DNA of 36,083 nucleotides from Candidatus Enterocloster faecavium (lineage in GTDB: Bacteria > Bacillota > Clostridia > Lachnospirales > Lachnospiraceae), in assembly GCA_019118585.1 (NCBI GenBank), contig DWYS01000084.1, positions 1 to 36,083 of the forward strand, written 5' to 3'. A program made the position numbers and the translations under genes. The notes below the pieces were generated by a model, which was not told the DNA's origin, searched no databases, and saw only the letters and a program-made list of their open reading frames with translations. The first letter of the stretch is position 1, and every line of letters begins with the position of its first letter. Shown here in pieces: positions 7,761 to 15,751 of the stretch.

Positions 7761-8430
7761 GGCCGTACCTCAATTCATAGCCGATTCCCCGCACCGCCTT
7801 GATCTCCGTTTCCGACCGGACGAACCGCAGCTTTTTCCGCACAAAGGACAGATATACCTCCACGTTGTTGTACTCGGTATCGCTGTCATAGCCCCAGATT
7901 TTTACCGCCAGCTGTTCCCTGGTCAGGATCTGCCCCTGGTTGACGATCAGGTACTCCAGAATGCCGAATTCCTTTTCCCCCAGACGCACGGAATTTTCCC
8001 CGCAGGTGAGGGTGGCTCTGTCCCGGTTCAGGGAAATGTCCCCGAATTTCAGGCTTCCGTCCGCTCTGCTGCCCGTCCGGCGGGACAATGCCCTCAGTCT
8101 CGCCAGAAGCTCCTTCGTCATAAAGGGCTTGGTCAGGTAGTCGTCCGCCCCGCAGTCCAGGCCCTCCACCTTGTCGTCCACCTCGCTCTTTGCCGTCAGC
8201 ATCAGGATGGGGGTCCCGATTCCCTTCTGCCGGACTTCCCGGGCAATCTCAAATCCATTTTTTCCCGGAAGCATCACATCCAGGATCATCAGGTCGTAGA
8301 CGCCGCTCTCCGCGGCCAACAGCCCTTCACAGCCGTCCCCGAAATGGTCCACCTGATAATGTTCCTGGCGCAGGATCTCGCAGAGAGCCTGCGCCATCCG
8401 CATCTCGTCTTCCACAAGCAGCAGCTTCAT
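7753..8430 (-). CDS. OmpR/PhoB-family response regulator
   Basis: A 225-residue response regulator with an N-terminal receiver domain (acidic pocket E7, D8; phospho-acceptor D51 in LDVMLPG; conserved Thr in MLTAKS; Lys in YLTKPF) and a C-terminal winged helix of the OmpR type, ending with the KLRFVRSETEIKAVRGIGYEL-like recognition/wing region. The open frame extends upstream to 8538 but the ATG at 8430 begins the canonical MKLLLVEDE and the predicted transcript starts near 8464. Cognate kinase follows with an eight-base overlap. A direct repeat at 8486-8502 in its own promoter suggests autoregulation, and the same repeat lies before the VTC operon, its probable target. Confidence 0.93.
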   Translation of the reverse strand: MKLLLVEDEMRMAQALCEILRQEHYQVDHFGDGCEGLLAAESGVYDLMILDVMLPGKNGFEIAREVRQKGIGTPILMLTAKSEVDDKVEGLDCGADDYLTKPFMTKELLARLRALSRRTGSRADGSLKFGDISLNRDRATLTCGENSVRLGEKEFGILEYLIVNQGQILTREQLAVKIWGYDSDTEYNNVEVYLSFVRKKLRFVRSETEIKAVRGIGYELRYGHV

Positions 8431-8470
8431 TCTTGACCGCCGTCCTTTCCTTTTGATGGTTTCTCCTTCC

Positions 8471-8502
8471 ATTATAGCAGGAAAGGTTGAAGAAAAATTG
8501 AA
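8471..8502 (-). promoter_or_regulatory. Response regulator promoter with 11-bp-spaced TTCAA repeat
   Basis: Minus strand: TTCAAT (8502-8497) and TTCAAC (8491-8486) are 11 bases apart, then nine bases, then a perfect TATAAT (8476-8471). No -35 match is present. Same architecture as the VTC promoter at 6439-6471. Confidence 0.65.
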
Positions 8503-8506
8503 AAAA

Positions 8507-9511
8507 TCAGGACTTTTCTTCTCCTCCGGCCCGGACAAAAATCAGCTCTCCCGCCACGCTGACGGCAATTTCCGCCGGCGTCTGAGCCAGGATGTCCGTT
8601 CCGATGGGCATATGGCAGGACCGGATTTCCTCCGGGGAAAAACCATCTGCCAGCAGCTTGTCCGTGGTCACCCGGATTTTATTGTGACTCCCCATGATGC
8701 CGATGTAGCGGGGCTTTAAGGGCAGCACCTGTTTTTGAACGTAATAATCGTACTGATGTCCTCTGGTCATGATGCAGACGTAGTCCCGCCCGGTAATCTG
8801 CACATAGTCGAAAATCCGTTCCAGATTCCCGGCGATGGTCCTGACGGCCTGGGGGAAAACCTGTGGGTTGGCAAATTCCGCCCGGTCGTCCATCACCACG
8901 CATCGAAAGTTCAGATGGGCCAGAAGCGGCACCAGCTCCTGGGCTACATGCCCTCCGCCGAAAATGTAGACGGTTCCCGCCTGGACCAGAGGTTCCGTGT
9001 AGAACGTTCTCCCCTCCAGCTGGATCTGTCCCGCCTTTGGTCCAAGCGGAGGAAAGGCCAGGCCGAAACAGGACCCGTTTTGCAGCAGTCCCATATGCCA
9101 GGCCGAAACATCCGTCATTTCCACGATCAGCCAGCTGTCCCGGTCCTGCTCCATTGCCTCCAGAATCCGGGCGCACAGCTCCTCCATCCGCGCATCCTCA
9201 GCAGATACATACTGAAAGTACAGCCGCACATCCCCTCCGCAGACCATCCCCAGGTCCGCCGTCTGGTTTCTGGTCAGGGAAAAACTCTGAATGAAGGATT
9301 CCTGTTTCTCCAGGGCCTCCATCGCGATCTCCATGGCCCTGTGCTCCACCGCTCCTCCTCCGATGGTTCCTCTCCGGATCCCCTCCCGTGTAACCAGCAT
9401 CCGGGAACCAGCCCCTCTTGGGGTGGAGCCGGAGCTGTCCACAATGGTAACGAGAACAGAGGGGTGCCCCTCCTTTAAACAGTGCTGCAATTCTTCAAAA
9501 AGCTGTTTCAT
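8507..9511 (-). CDS. xdhC: XdhC/CoxI-family molybdenum hydroxylase maturation factor
   Basis: A 334-residue XdhC-type protein, which in studied systems binds the molybdenum cofactor, helps its sulfuration and inserts it into xanthine dehydrogenase. The N-terminal XdhC/CoxI domain shows SSGSTPRGAGSRML (about 26-39), GTIGGGAVEH (48-57) and VCGGDV (90-95); the C-terminal Rossmann-type domain shows IFGGGHVA (183-190) and IGIMGSHNK. The ATG at 9511 has AGGAGGAGG just upstream; an in-frame start 27 bases earlier lacks a site. It overlaps the preceding fusion gene by 17 bases and closes the Mo operon. Its presence says that the cofactor made here serves a xanthine-dehydrogenase-family hydroxylase, none of which is in the window. 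Confidence 0.9.
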   Translation of the reverse strand: MKQLFEELQHCLKEGHPSVLVTIVDSSGSTPRGAGSRMLVTREGIRRGTIGGGAVEHRAMEIAMEALEKQESFIQSFSLTRNQTADLGMVCGGDVRLYFQYVSAEDARMEELCARILEAMEQDRDSWLIVEMTDVSAWHMGLLQNGSCFGLAFPPLGPKAGQIQLEGRTFYTEPLVQAGTVYIFGGGHVAQELVPLLAHLNFRCVVMDDRAEFANPQVFPQAVRTIAGNLERIFDYVQITGRDYVCIMTRGHQYDYYVQKQVLPLKPRYIGIMGSHNKIRVTTDKLLADGFSPEEIRSCHMPIGTDILAQTPAEIAVSVAGELIFVRAGGEEKS

Positions 9512-10448
9512 GATCCTCCTCCTGAAAATAAATTTCAAAGAGCTTCTGCTCCTGAAGCTTTAAGGCATGGTCCATGGCCAGATACCGCTCCAGAAAGTCC
9601 CTGGCTTTTGGGGTGAGCTGAGAAAAACCGCCGTCCGCTCCTCCGGACTGAGTGGTGAGAATGGAGAATCCCAGCTGCTCCCCCGCCTCCCGGATCATGC
9701 TCCAGCCCTTGGTGTAGGACATGTGCATCTGACGGCAGGCATTCTGGATGGAACCGGTGTGGCTGATCAGTACAAGGAACTGAGCCATAGACGGCCCGAA
9801 AAATTCTTCGTTCCGCCTCAGGCTCAGGCTCAGATGGGGGTGGATGGGAATCTTCTCCTCTCCCTGGAGGGCGCCGCCATCACGGCTCACCGGACTGTCG
9901 ACAGACCGCAGGATCCCCGTATCCTCCACCGGGATCCGTTTCACCAGTCCCTGGGCCTGAAGCTCTTTCAGCGCCCCCTGAAGGCCGAAGTCTCCTTTGA
10001 AAGCGGTGATAGCGGGAATCAGGGAAGCGGAAATCAAAACCGGATGTCCGCCCTTTCCCCGGTAAACGGGACAGACCGCAGGGGCATCCTCCTCCATCAT
10101 GCGCAGAATGGTCAGGGGAAGGAACAGGGGATATTTGGCAGGCAGGACGAAAATCCGGCTGCAGAGCTCCTGCATATAGGAAAGTCCCATACAGATGCTG
10201 TCAAACATCTGGGTCCGCTGATAATCTTTGTTCCGGAGAAAGATGACCTGAAGCTTTGCCACATGCTTTTCCAGTTCATCCCCCTGCCGTCCCGTTACTA
10301 CCACAATAGGGTCAACGCCCGCCTGCTTCATGGTAATGATGATGCGCCGGATTACGGTGCTGTCTCCTACCGGCTCCATGGGATGGAACCGGTTCTCCTC
10401 CTGCCTGCTTCCTGCCGCCACGATCAGGGCGCCTGTACCCTTGTTCAA
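9495..10448 (-). CDS. MobA-like nucleotidyltransferase domain fused to ModE-type wHTH
   Basis: 317 residues in two parts. Residues 1-185 follow the MobA/MocA nucleotidyltransferase fold (ALIVAAG start, RRIIITMKQAGVDPIVVVTG, NKDYQRTQMFDSICMGL, a GHPVLIS motif), but the signature LAAGxSxRMGxxK is degraded to AAGSRQEENRFHPME and the metal-binding Asp of the LPCDMP motif is Lys (LPAKYP), so catalysis is doubtful. Residues about 205-292 match the ModE winged helix (HTGSIQNACRQMHMSYTKGWSMI, then GGADGG and LTPKARDFLERY). The molybdate-binding Mop domains of classical ModE are absent. The start is TTG with AGGAGG eight bases upstream. It lies between modC and xdhC and is the obvious candidate to bind the palindrome before moeA. 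Confidence 0.85.
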   Translation of the reverse strand: MNKGTGALIVAAGSRQEENRFHPMEPVGDSTVIRRIIITMKQAGVDPIVVVTGRQGDELEKHVAKLQVIFLRNKDYQRTQMFDSICMGLSYMQELCSRIFVLPAKYPLFLPLTILRMMEEDAPAVCPVYRGKGGHPVLISASLIPAITAFKGDFGLQGALKELQAQGLVKRIPVEDTGILRSVDSPVSRDGGALQGEEKIPIHPHLSLSLRRNEEFFGPSMAQFLVLISHTGSIQNACRQMHMSYTKGWSMIREAGEQLGFSILTTQSGGADGGFSQLTPKARDFLERYLAMDHALKLQEQKLFEIYFQEEDHETAF

Positions 10449-10466
10449 TGACCTGACCTCCTCCTT

Positions 10467-11600
10467 TTATTCTCCGGTTAAAAGCATCAGGGCTCCGGAG
10501 GACACCCGAAGCCACGTTGGGATCTGCGGTGCGGCCTCTAAATCGTGGATGCTCTTCCCGCATTTCCACCAGAGACCGTTTTCCAGGGTAATATGCCACT
10601 CAAATGGCATCTCGGATATGGTTGGGTTGCCGACGGGGATAAGATTCTCCCCTTCCCGGCCCTGAAGCTCTTCTGCCTGGGTCTGGGACAGGGGTTCAAA
10701 GTCGTGGGCCCGGATTCCAACCGCCGTCACCTCGTCTCCCACCGGCTCCGAAGTGGAGAGGACCAGTCCTCCCCAGTCCAGAGCTTCGATGCGGCATGTT
10801 CCGATCCTGCGGATGCGGGAAATATTTTTGCATCCGGTAAGCCTTGCCGCCATGCAGGTGCGGGGATTTAAGAACAGCTCCCTGGTTTTCCCGCTGCTCA
10901 GGACCCTTCCCTGATCCATGAGAATCATAGAATCGCAGAGCTGGTAGGCTTCGTCCCGGTCGTGGGTCACCAGAATGGAAATCCCGTCATATTCTTTTAA
11001 AAGCGCCGCAAGCTCCAGCCGGAGTTTTTCCCGCAGATGGCTGTCCATAGCGGAAAATGGTTCATCCAGGAGAATCACCTCCGGCTTGTAGGCCATAATC
11101 CTGGCCAGGGCCGCCCGCTGCTGCTGTCCGCCTGAAAGCTGGGCGGGGTACCGTTTTTCCAGACCTTGAAGGCCAAATCGCTCCACCATCTCCTGTACCC
11201 GCTTTTGGGCCCCGGCAGAGGTGAGAACCCTCCGCATCCGCCGGCTCTTTAATCCGGTCCGGATATTCTCCTCCACCGTCATGTTGGGGAACAGGGCGTA
11301 ACTCTGAAACAGATACCCTACCTGGCGGTTCTGAGGCCGCTCATTGATCTTTAAAGAGGAATCGTAGAGCACCCGTCCGCCGGCGGCCTCCCCTGCGGCG
11401 TACTGGAGGGCGATGCGTCCCGCATCCGGCGTCACAATACCGGCGATGGATTTTAAGGTCATGCTTTTTCCGCAGCCGGAGGGTCCCAGGATGCCCAGAC
11501 ATCCCCTCCCGGTATGAAACACCATATCCAGTTCAAAGCCTTTCAGCTTTTTTCGGATGGAAACCTGCAGGGAAGGCCCGGCAGATGGATCAATTCCCAT
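10467..11600 (-). CDS. modC: Molybdate ABC transporter ATP-binding protein
   Basis: 377 residues. The ATPase domain has Walker A GPSGCGKS (39-46), Q-loop Q99, signature LSGGQQQR (155-162), Walker B VILLDE (175-180) and the H-loop His213 in VTHD. The C-terminal part (about 270-377) resembles the regulatory TOBE/Mop region of ModC-type proteins, though weakly. The start overlaps modB by 11 bases. Energises molybdate (possibly tungstate) uptake together with modB and modA. Confidence 0.93.
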   Translation of the reverse strand: MGIDPSAGPSLQVSIRKKLKGFELDMVFHTGRGCLGILGPSGCGKSMTLKSIAGIVTPDAGRIALQYAAGEAAGGRVLYDSSLKINERPQNRQVGYLFQSYALFPNMTVEENIRTGLKSRRMRRVLTSAGAQKRVQEMVERFGLQGLEKRYPAQLSGGQQQRAALARIMAYKPEVILLDEPFSAMDSHLREKLRLELAALLKEYDGISILVTHDRDEAYQLCDSMILMDQGRVLSSGKTRELFLNPRTCMAARLTGCKNISRIRRIGTCRIEALDWGGLVLSTSEPVGDEVTAVGIRAHDFEPLSQTQAEELQGREGENLIPVGNPTISEMPFEWHITLENGLWWKCGKSIHDLEAAPQIPTWLRVSSGALMLLTGE

Positions 11601-12267
11601 GTCCGTATCCTCCTGTCCGGTAAGCGGCCCAATTCATCAGGATAATGGAAATCAGGGCAATGACCGTAATCACCGCCACATATCTCCAGGCCGAATCCAT
11701 ATTTCCGGCGGCAACCTCTGAGTACACCGCCATAGGCAGGGTCCGCGTCTTCCCTGCGATATTTCCCGCGATCATGGCCGTGGCGCCGAATTCTCCAAGG
11801 CCCCTGGCAAAGGCCAGAACCCCTCCGCCCACAACGCCGGGAATGGCGTTTGGAAGGAGGACTTTGCGGAAAATAGCCCATTCGCCCATTCCCAGGGTCC
11901 GGGCCGCCGCCGGCAGGCTGGGATCTACCTGTTCAAAGGCTCCTCTGGCCGAGCGGTACATCAGCGGGAACGACATGGTAACCGCTGCGATGACCGTCGC
12001 AGACCAGGAAAAGGCGATTTTGATGCTGAAATAGTCGATGAAAAACTTTCCGATGGGACGTTTGACGCCGAAGAGATACAGCAGGAAGAATCCGGCCACC
12101 GTGGGAGGCAGGACCAGCGGAAGGGTCAAAATCCCGTCCAAGATCGTTTTCAGGACCCGGCTGCGGATGCTGACCACAGCCCAGGCCGCCAGGATGCCCA
12201 GAAAAAAAGTAATGAAAATGGACACGCTGGCTGTTTTTATTGATATAAAGATTGGTGACCAATCCAT
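11590..12267 (-). CDS. modB: Molybdate ABC transporter permease
   Basis: 225 residues with five to six hydrophobic segments. The cytoplasmic EAA loop that docks with the ATPase is visible as AARTLGMGEWAIFRKVLLP, followed by the conserved GEFGATAMIAG segment of ModB. Family length is about 225-230. Sits 12 bases after modA and overlaps modC, all in one transcript. Confidence 0.95.
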   Translation of the reverse strand: MDWSPIFISIKTASVSIFITFFLGILAAWAVVSIRSRVLKTILDGILTLPLVLPPTVAGFFLLYLFGVKRPIGKFFIDYFSIKIAFSWSATVIAAVTMSFPLMYRSARGAFEQVDPSLPAAARTLGMGEWAIFRKVLLPNAIPGVVGGGVLAFARGLGEFGATAMIAGNIAGKTRTLPMAVYSEVAAGNMDSAWRYVAVITVIALISIILMNWAAYRTGGYGHGN

Positions 12268-12279
12268 CTGATCCTCTCC

Positions 12280-13146
12280 TTACTGTCCCGGAGCGAAGCC
12301 GTAGGACTCAAATACGGCCATGGCCGCATCGGTCTGAAGAAAGTCCACAAAAGCCTTTGCCTCATCGGCGTGAGCAGTATTTTTTACCACCGCTGCGGGA
12401 TAGATGACCGGCTGAGCCAGACTTCCCTCCGGCGCTTCAGCGATCACCGTTACCTGGTCTGCCATGCTGGCCGCATCGGTAGCGTATACGATTCCCGCAT
12501 CGGCGCTGGCTGCCGCCACCTGGTTTAATACCTCCGTCACGTTGGTCCCGAAGCTGACCTTATCCTGAATCTCATCCCAGATTCCCAGATTGGTTAGGGC
12601 CTCTTTGGCGTACTGACCGGCAGGAACACTGGCCGGGTCGCCCAGGGCAATGCTCTCTGCCTTGGCAATGTCCTCAAAGGAGGCCAGCCCCAGCTCGCTG
12701 GAAGAAGGCACGATCAGCACAATCTTGTTTTCCAGAAGGTCCACCATGGTATCGGAATCGATGAGTCCCTCCTCGTTTAAGGCGTCCATCTGCGCAGTGG
12801 CCGCAGACATAAATACATCGGCCTCCAGCCCCTCCTCAATCTGTGTCTGGAGCTTGCCTGAACTGTCGTAGGTGCCGCTTACGGTGATGCCGGGATTCTG
12901 CTCCTGGAACATGGGGATCAGTTCTTCCTCGCAGGCGTTTTTCAGGCTGGCGGCTGCTGCTACCAGAATCGCTGTCTCCTCCGGAGTTTCCTCCCCGGGC
13001 TCTTCCTGGGAACTCTCCTGGGTTTCCGCCTCCGTCTGTGCATCCGCAGCCGCAGCTTCCGTCTCGGCGGAAGTGCCGGAAGAACAGCCAGCCATCAGGA
13101 CGGCGGCCATCAGGGCGGCCAGTACCATTGTCATTTTGCGTTTCAT
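12280..13146 (-). CDS. modA: Molybdate-binding lipoprotein of ABC transporter
   Basis: 288 residues: signal peptide with lipobox LMAGC (Cys21), then an acidic Glu/Gln/Ala-rich linker to about residue 60, then the periplasmic-binding-protein type II fold of ModA (ILVAAAASLKNACEE, YDSSGKLQTQI, ADVFMSAA, GDPASVPAGQYAKEAL, DAGIVYATDA). The Ser and Asp/Tyr oxyanion ligand motifs of ModA are present. The AGGAGGAG site is well placed. Binds molybdate outside the membrane and hands it to ModB. Tungstate selectivity cannot be excluded. Confidence 0.95.
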   Translation of the reverse strand: MKRKMTMVLAALMAAVLMAGCSSGTSAETEAAAADAQTEAETQESSQEEPGEETPEETAILVAAAASLKNACEEELIPMFQEQNPGITVSGTYDSSGKLQTQIEEGLEADVFMSAATAQMDALNEEGLIDSDTMVDLLENKIVLIVPSSSELGLASFEDIAKAESIALGDPASVPAGQYAKEALTNLGIWDEIQDKVSFGTNVTEVLNQVAAASADAGIVYATDAASMADQVTVIAEAPEGSLAQPVIYPAAVVKNTAHADEAKAFVDFLQTDAAMAVFESYGFAPGQ

Positions 13147-13210
13147 TTCTTCTCCTCCTGAACGATTATGATCTGATCGATGATCGATTTCAGCAGTTCG
13201 GTACAGACGG

Positions 13211-14176
13211 TCAGCTTCGGGCGCATTCTCCGGCGCTGCCTCTCAGTATCGCCAGTCCGTGTGACAGGCCGTCCAGTATAAATCCCAGGCTCTCTTTTAC
13301 TGCTTTAGGGCTGCCCGGAAGATTGATGATCAAGGTTTTTCCACGGATGACGGAAACGCCCCGACTCAGCATGGCCCGGTTGGTAATGGCCATGGACTGG
13401 GCGCGGATGGCCTCCGCGATGCCCGGCGCGTTCCGGTCCGCCACCGCCAGGGTGGCCTCCGGCGTCTGGTCTCTGAGAGAGAATCCCGTTCCTCCGCTGG
13501 TAATGATCAAATCCACCTGGCGGCTGTCCGCCAGACGAATCAGATGGGTTTTCAAAAGCTCCGGCTCATCGGCGATCAGCAGTGTCTCCGCCACCTGGTA
13601 TCCGGCCTCTTTTAAAAGCCGGACCGCGGCAGGACCGCTCTCATCCTTCCGCTCTCCCCTGGCGCCTTTATCGCTCAGGGTGATCACCGCTGCCTGAAAA
13701 GGTCGGTCCGCCTGGGGGGCAAAGGCGGTCATCTCATCGCCGGGACGGATCATCCCCTCCTGGATCACCCTGGCGAAAACGCCCTCCCTTGGCATGATGC
13801 ATTCTCCCATCCGCTTGTAGATGGCGCAGTGGCTGTGACATTCCTTTCCAATCTGGGTCATTTCCAGCTGCACCGTACCCGCGCAAAGTATGGTTCCCAC
13901 CGGAAGGGAGGCAAAATCGATGCCTTCCACCACCAGGTTTTCTCCAAAAGCTCCGTCTGCGACACCGGCTCCCCTCTGGTTGAATGCCTCCACCTTGTCG
14001 TAGGACAGAAGGCTTACCTGGCGATGCCAGTTCCCGGCGTGCGCATCCCCCTGGATTCCAAAGTCCACCAGGAAATGGCCTTCCGGCACTGCCTGTTTCT
14101 CTGTACCGCGGGCCCGGCTTACGCAGACAGCCCGGACCCGGCCATGAGCCAGGATCGTTCTATGGTCTGTTTCCAT
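13211..14176 (-). CDS. MOSC domain fused to MogA/MoaB molybdopterin adenylyltransferase
   Basis: 321 residues. Residues about 10-150 are a MOSC domain (GIQGDAHAG, FGENLVVEGIDF, IGKECHSHC with the candidate sulfur-carrier Cys113), the module used to carry sulfur to the Mo cofactor. Residues about 161-320 are a MogA/MoaB domain (AVITLSDKGARG, ITSGGTGFSLRDQTPEAT at 225-242, NLPGSPKAV at 285-293), which adenylates molybdopterin before Mo insertion. The fusion joins cofactor adenylylation with possible sulfuration, which fits a hydroxylase-type (sulfurated) cofactor and the xdhC gene in the same operon. Lies 58 bases after moaA and 64 before modA. Confidence 0.9.
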   Translation of the reverse strand: METDHRTILAHGRVRAVCVSRARGTEKQAVPEGHFLVDFGIQGDAHAGNWHRQVSLLSYDKVEAFNQRGAGVADGAFGENLVVEGIDFASLPVGTILCAGTVQLEMTQIGKECHSHCAIYKRMGECIMPREGVFARVIQEGMIRPGDEMTAFAPQADRPFQAAVITLSDKGARGERKDESGPAAVRLLKEAGYQVAETLLIADEPELLKTHLIRLADSRQVDLIITSGGTGFSLRDQTPEATLAVADRNAPGIAEAIRAQSMAITNRAMLSRGVSVIRGKTLIINLPGSPKAVKESLGFILDGLSHGLAILRGSAGECARS

Positions 14177-14234
14177 TATGTTTCCTTCCTTTCAGCTTCC
14201 GATCGTTTTGTATTCATCTGGATCAGCAGCGCTC

Positions 14235-15260
14235 TCAGCCGCCAATGGAAACCATATCTGCGGCTTCCGTGATTTCTCCCGGATGCTCAAAACAGTGAGC
14301 TCCGGGTTTCTCCAAAATGGCCTTTCTCATCGCTTCCATCAGTCTTGTTTGAAGTTCTCCATCATCCGGCTTCCTGTCTTCGGGCCAGTGGAAATGCCCC
14401 TGTTCCGGAACCGGAAGCCCCTTCCTGAGAATCGGCCGCAAGTCTACCCCGTCCTCGTAGCAGAGACAGGTTTTAAAGAATCCCTGAGAGGTTAAGCGTA
14501 CCCGGTTGCAGTCCGCGCAAAATTTTCCATGTACGGCGCTGATGAACCCGATGCTCCCCAAAAATCCCGGTATGCGGTAATAAACGGCTGGCCCGGGGCC
14601 ATGAAACCGCCGCTCCACCTCTGTTCCCGGATACTGCTTTTTCAGCTCAGACAGCAGCAGCCGGTGGTCAATCGAAGGAAAATCCTTCCCGTGGCCGATA
14701 GGCATAAGCTCAATGAAACGGACGTCCACAGGCAGCCTGCGGGCCAGCTCTGCGATTTTCCTCCAGTTCTCCTCACCCAGTTTTAAAGACACTGTATTGA
14801 GCTTTACCGGAATGTGAAGTTTCACCGCTGCCTCAACCGCGGATAAAACCTGATTCAGGCAATCCTTTCCCGTGATCCTTTCGTAGGCGGCCCGGTCCAG
14901 GGTATCCAGGCTGATGTTGATCCCGTCGATGCCTCCGGCCTTCAATTCTTCCAGAACCGGCTCCAGCAGCACCCCGTTGGTAGTCAGGGTAACCCGCTGG
15001 ATGCCGGCAACTCCCTTCAGGGCTCGAATCAGCCGGCAGCAGTCCTTTCGCACCAGCGGCTCCCCTCCGGTTACTTTTAAGAAACGGATGCCCAGCCCGG
15101 CAGCGCAGATTGCAGCCGCCTGAATTTCCTCCAGGGAAAGAATGTTCTGTCTTGGCACACATTCAATTCCGTCCGGCATGCAGTAACGGCAGCGCAGATT
15201 GCAGCGGTCCGTGATGGAAATGCGCATGTAGTTGATCTCCCTGCCCCATCCGTCTTTCAT
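14235..15260 (-). CDS. moaA: GTP 3',8-cyclase (radical SAM) MoaA
   Basis: 341 residues, first step of molybdopterin synthesis from GTP. The radical SAM cluster ligands are C20, C24 and C27 (CNLRCRYC); GGEP is at 65-68. The second iron-sulfur cluster ligands C248, C251 and C265 show the MoaA spacing CxxC-x13-C. The protein ends in Gly-Gly, the conserved MoaA tail needed in catalysis. ATGA overlap of four bases with moaC, so coupled translation. Confidence 0.97.
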   Translation of the reverse strand: MKDGWGREINYMRISITDRCNLRCRYCMPDGIECVPRQNILSLEEIQAAAICAAGLGIRFLKVTGGEPLVRKDCCRLIRALKGVAGIQRVTLTTNGVLLEPVLEELKAGGIDGINISLDTLDRAAYERITGKDCLNQVLSAVEAAVKLHIPVKLNTVSLKLGEENWRKIAELARRLPVDVRFIELMPIGHGKDFPSIDHRLLLSELKKQYPGTEVERRFHGPGPAVYYRIPGFLGSIGFISAVHGKFCADCNRVRLTSQGFFKTCLCYEDGVDLRPILRKGLPVPEQGHFHWPEDRKPDDGELQTRLMEAMRKAILEKPGAHCFEHPGEITEAADMVSIGG

Positions 15261-15748
15261 GGTCGGCCTCCCTGTCCGGGATTGATGAATACGCCGCTTT
15301 TGCCTCCGGACTTATATTCCAGATGGATGCCGCCGATTTCCATGGTTTTATCCACTGCCTTGCACATGTCGTAGATGGTCAGAAGGGCTACGGAAACTCC
15401 CGTAAGAGCCTCCATCTCCACCCCGGTCCGTCCGGTGGTCCTGGCCGTGCATATGGCCTCAATCTTTCCGGATCCCTCGTGAATCTCAAAATCCACCGTC
15501 AGCTTGGTCAGATTCAGCAGATGGCACAGGGGAATCAGTTCCGAGGTTCTCTTGGCTCCCATGATTCCGGCAATGCGGGCCGCTCCCAGCACATCGCCTT
15601 TGGCCATGGAGCCGGCTTTTACCATGTTTAAGCATTCCCGGCTCATAAAAATGCAGCCTCTGGCCACTGCCTCCCGCTTTGTCTCCATCTTCTCCGACAC
15701 ATCCACCATGCGGGCATTTCCCGCTTCGTCAAAATGGGTAAATTCCAT
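15257..15748 (-). CDS. moaC: Cyclic pyranopterin monophosphate synthase MoaC
   Basis: 163 residues, close to the usual 160. It converts the MoaA product to cyclic pyranopterin monophosphate. Conserved motifs [53 protein letters not shown] contain the catalytic Lys and Asp residues of the family. Starts three bases after the stop of the moeA-like gene and overlaps moaA by four bases. Confidence 0.97.
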   Translation of the reverse strand: MEFTHFDEAGNARMVDVSEKMETKREAVARGCIFMSRECLNMVKAGSMAKGDVLGAARIAGIMGAKRTSELIPLCHLLNLTKLTVDFEIHEGSGKIEAICTARTTGRTGVEMEALTGVSVALLTIYDMCKAVDKTMEIGGIHLEYKSGGKSGVFINPGQGGRP

Positions 15749-15751
15749 ACC

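Noticed and set aside
9495..9511. Frameshift between the MobA/ModE gene and xdhC
   Set aside because: The 17-base overlap is an ordinary coupled start: xdhC has its own AGGAGGAGG site and both proteins are full length.
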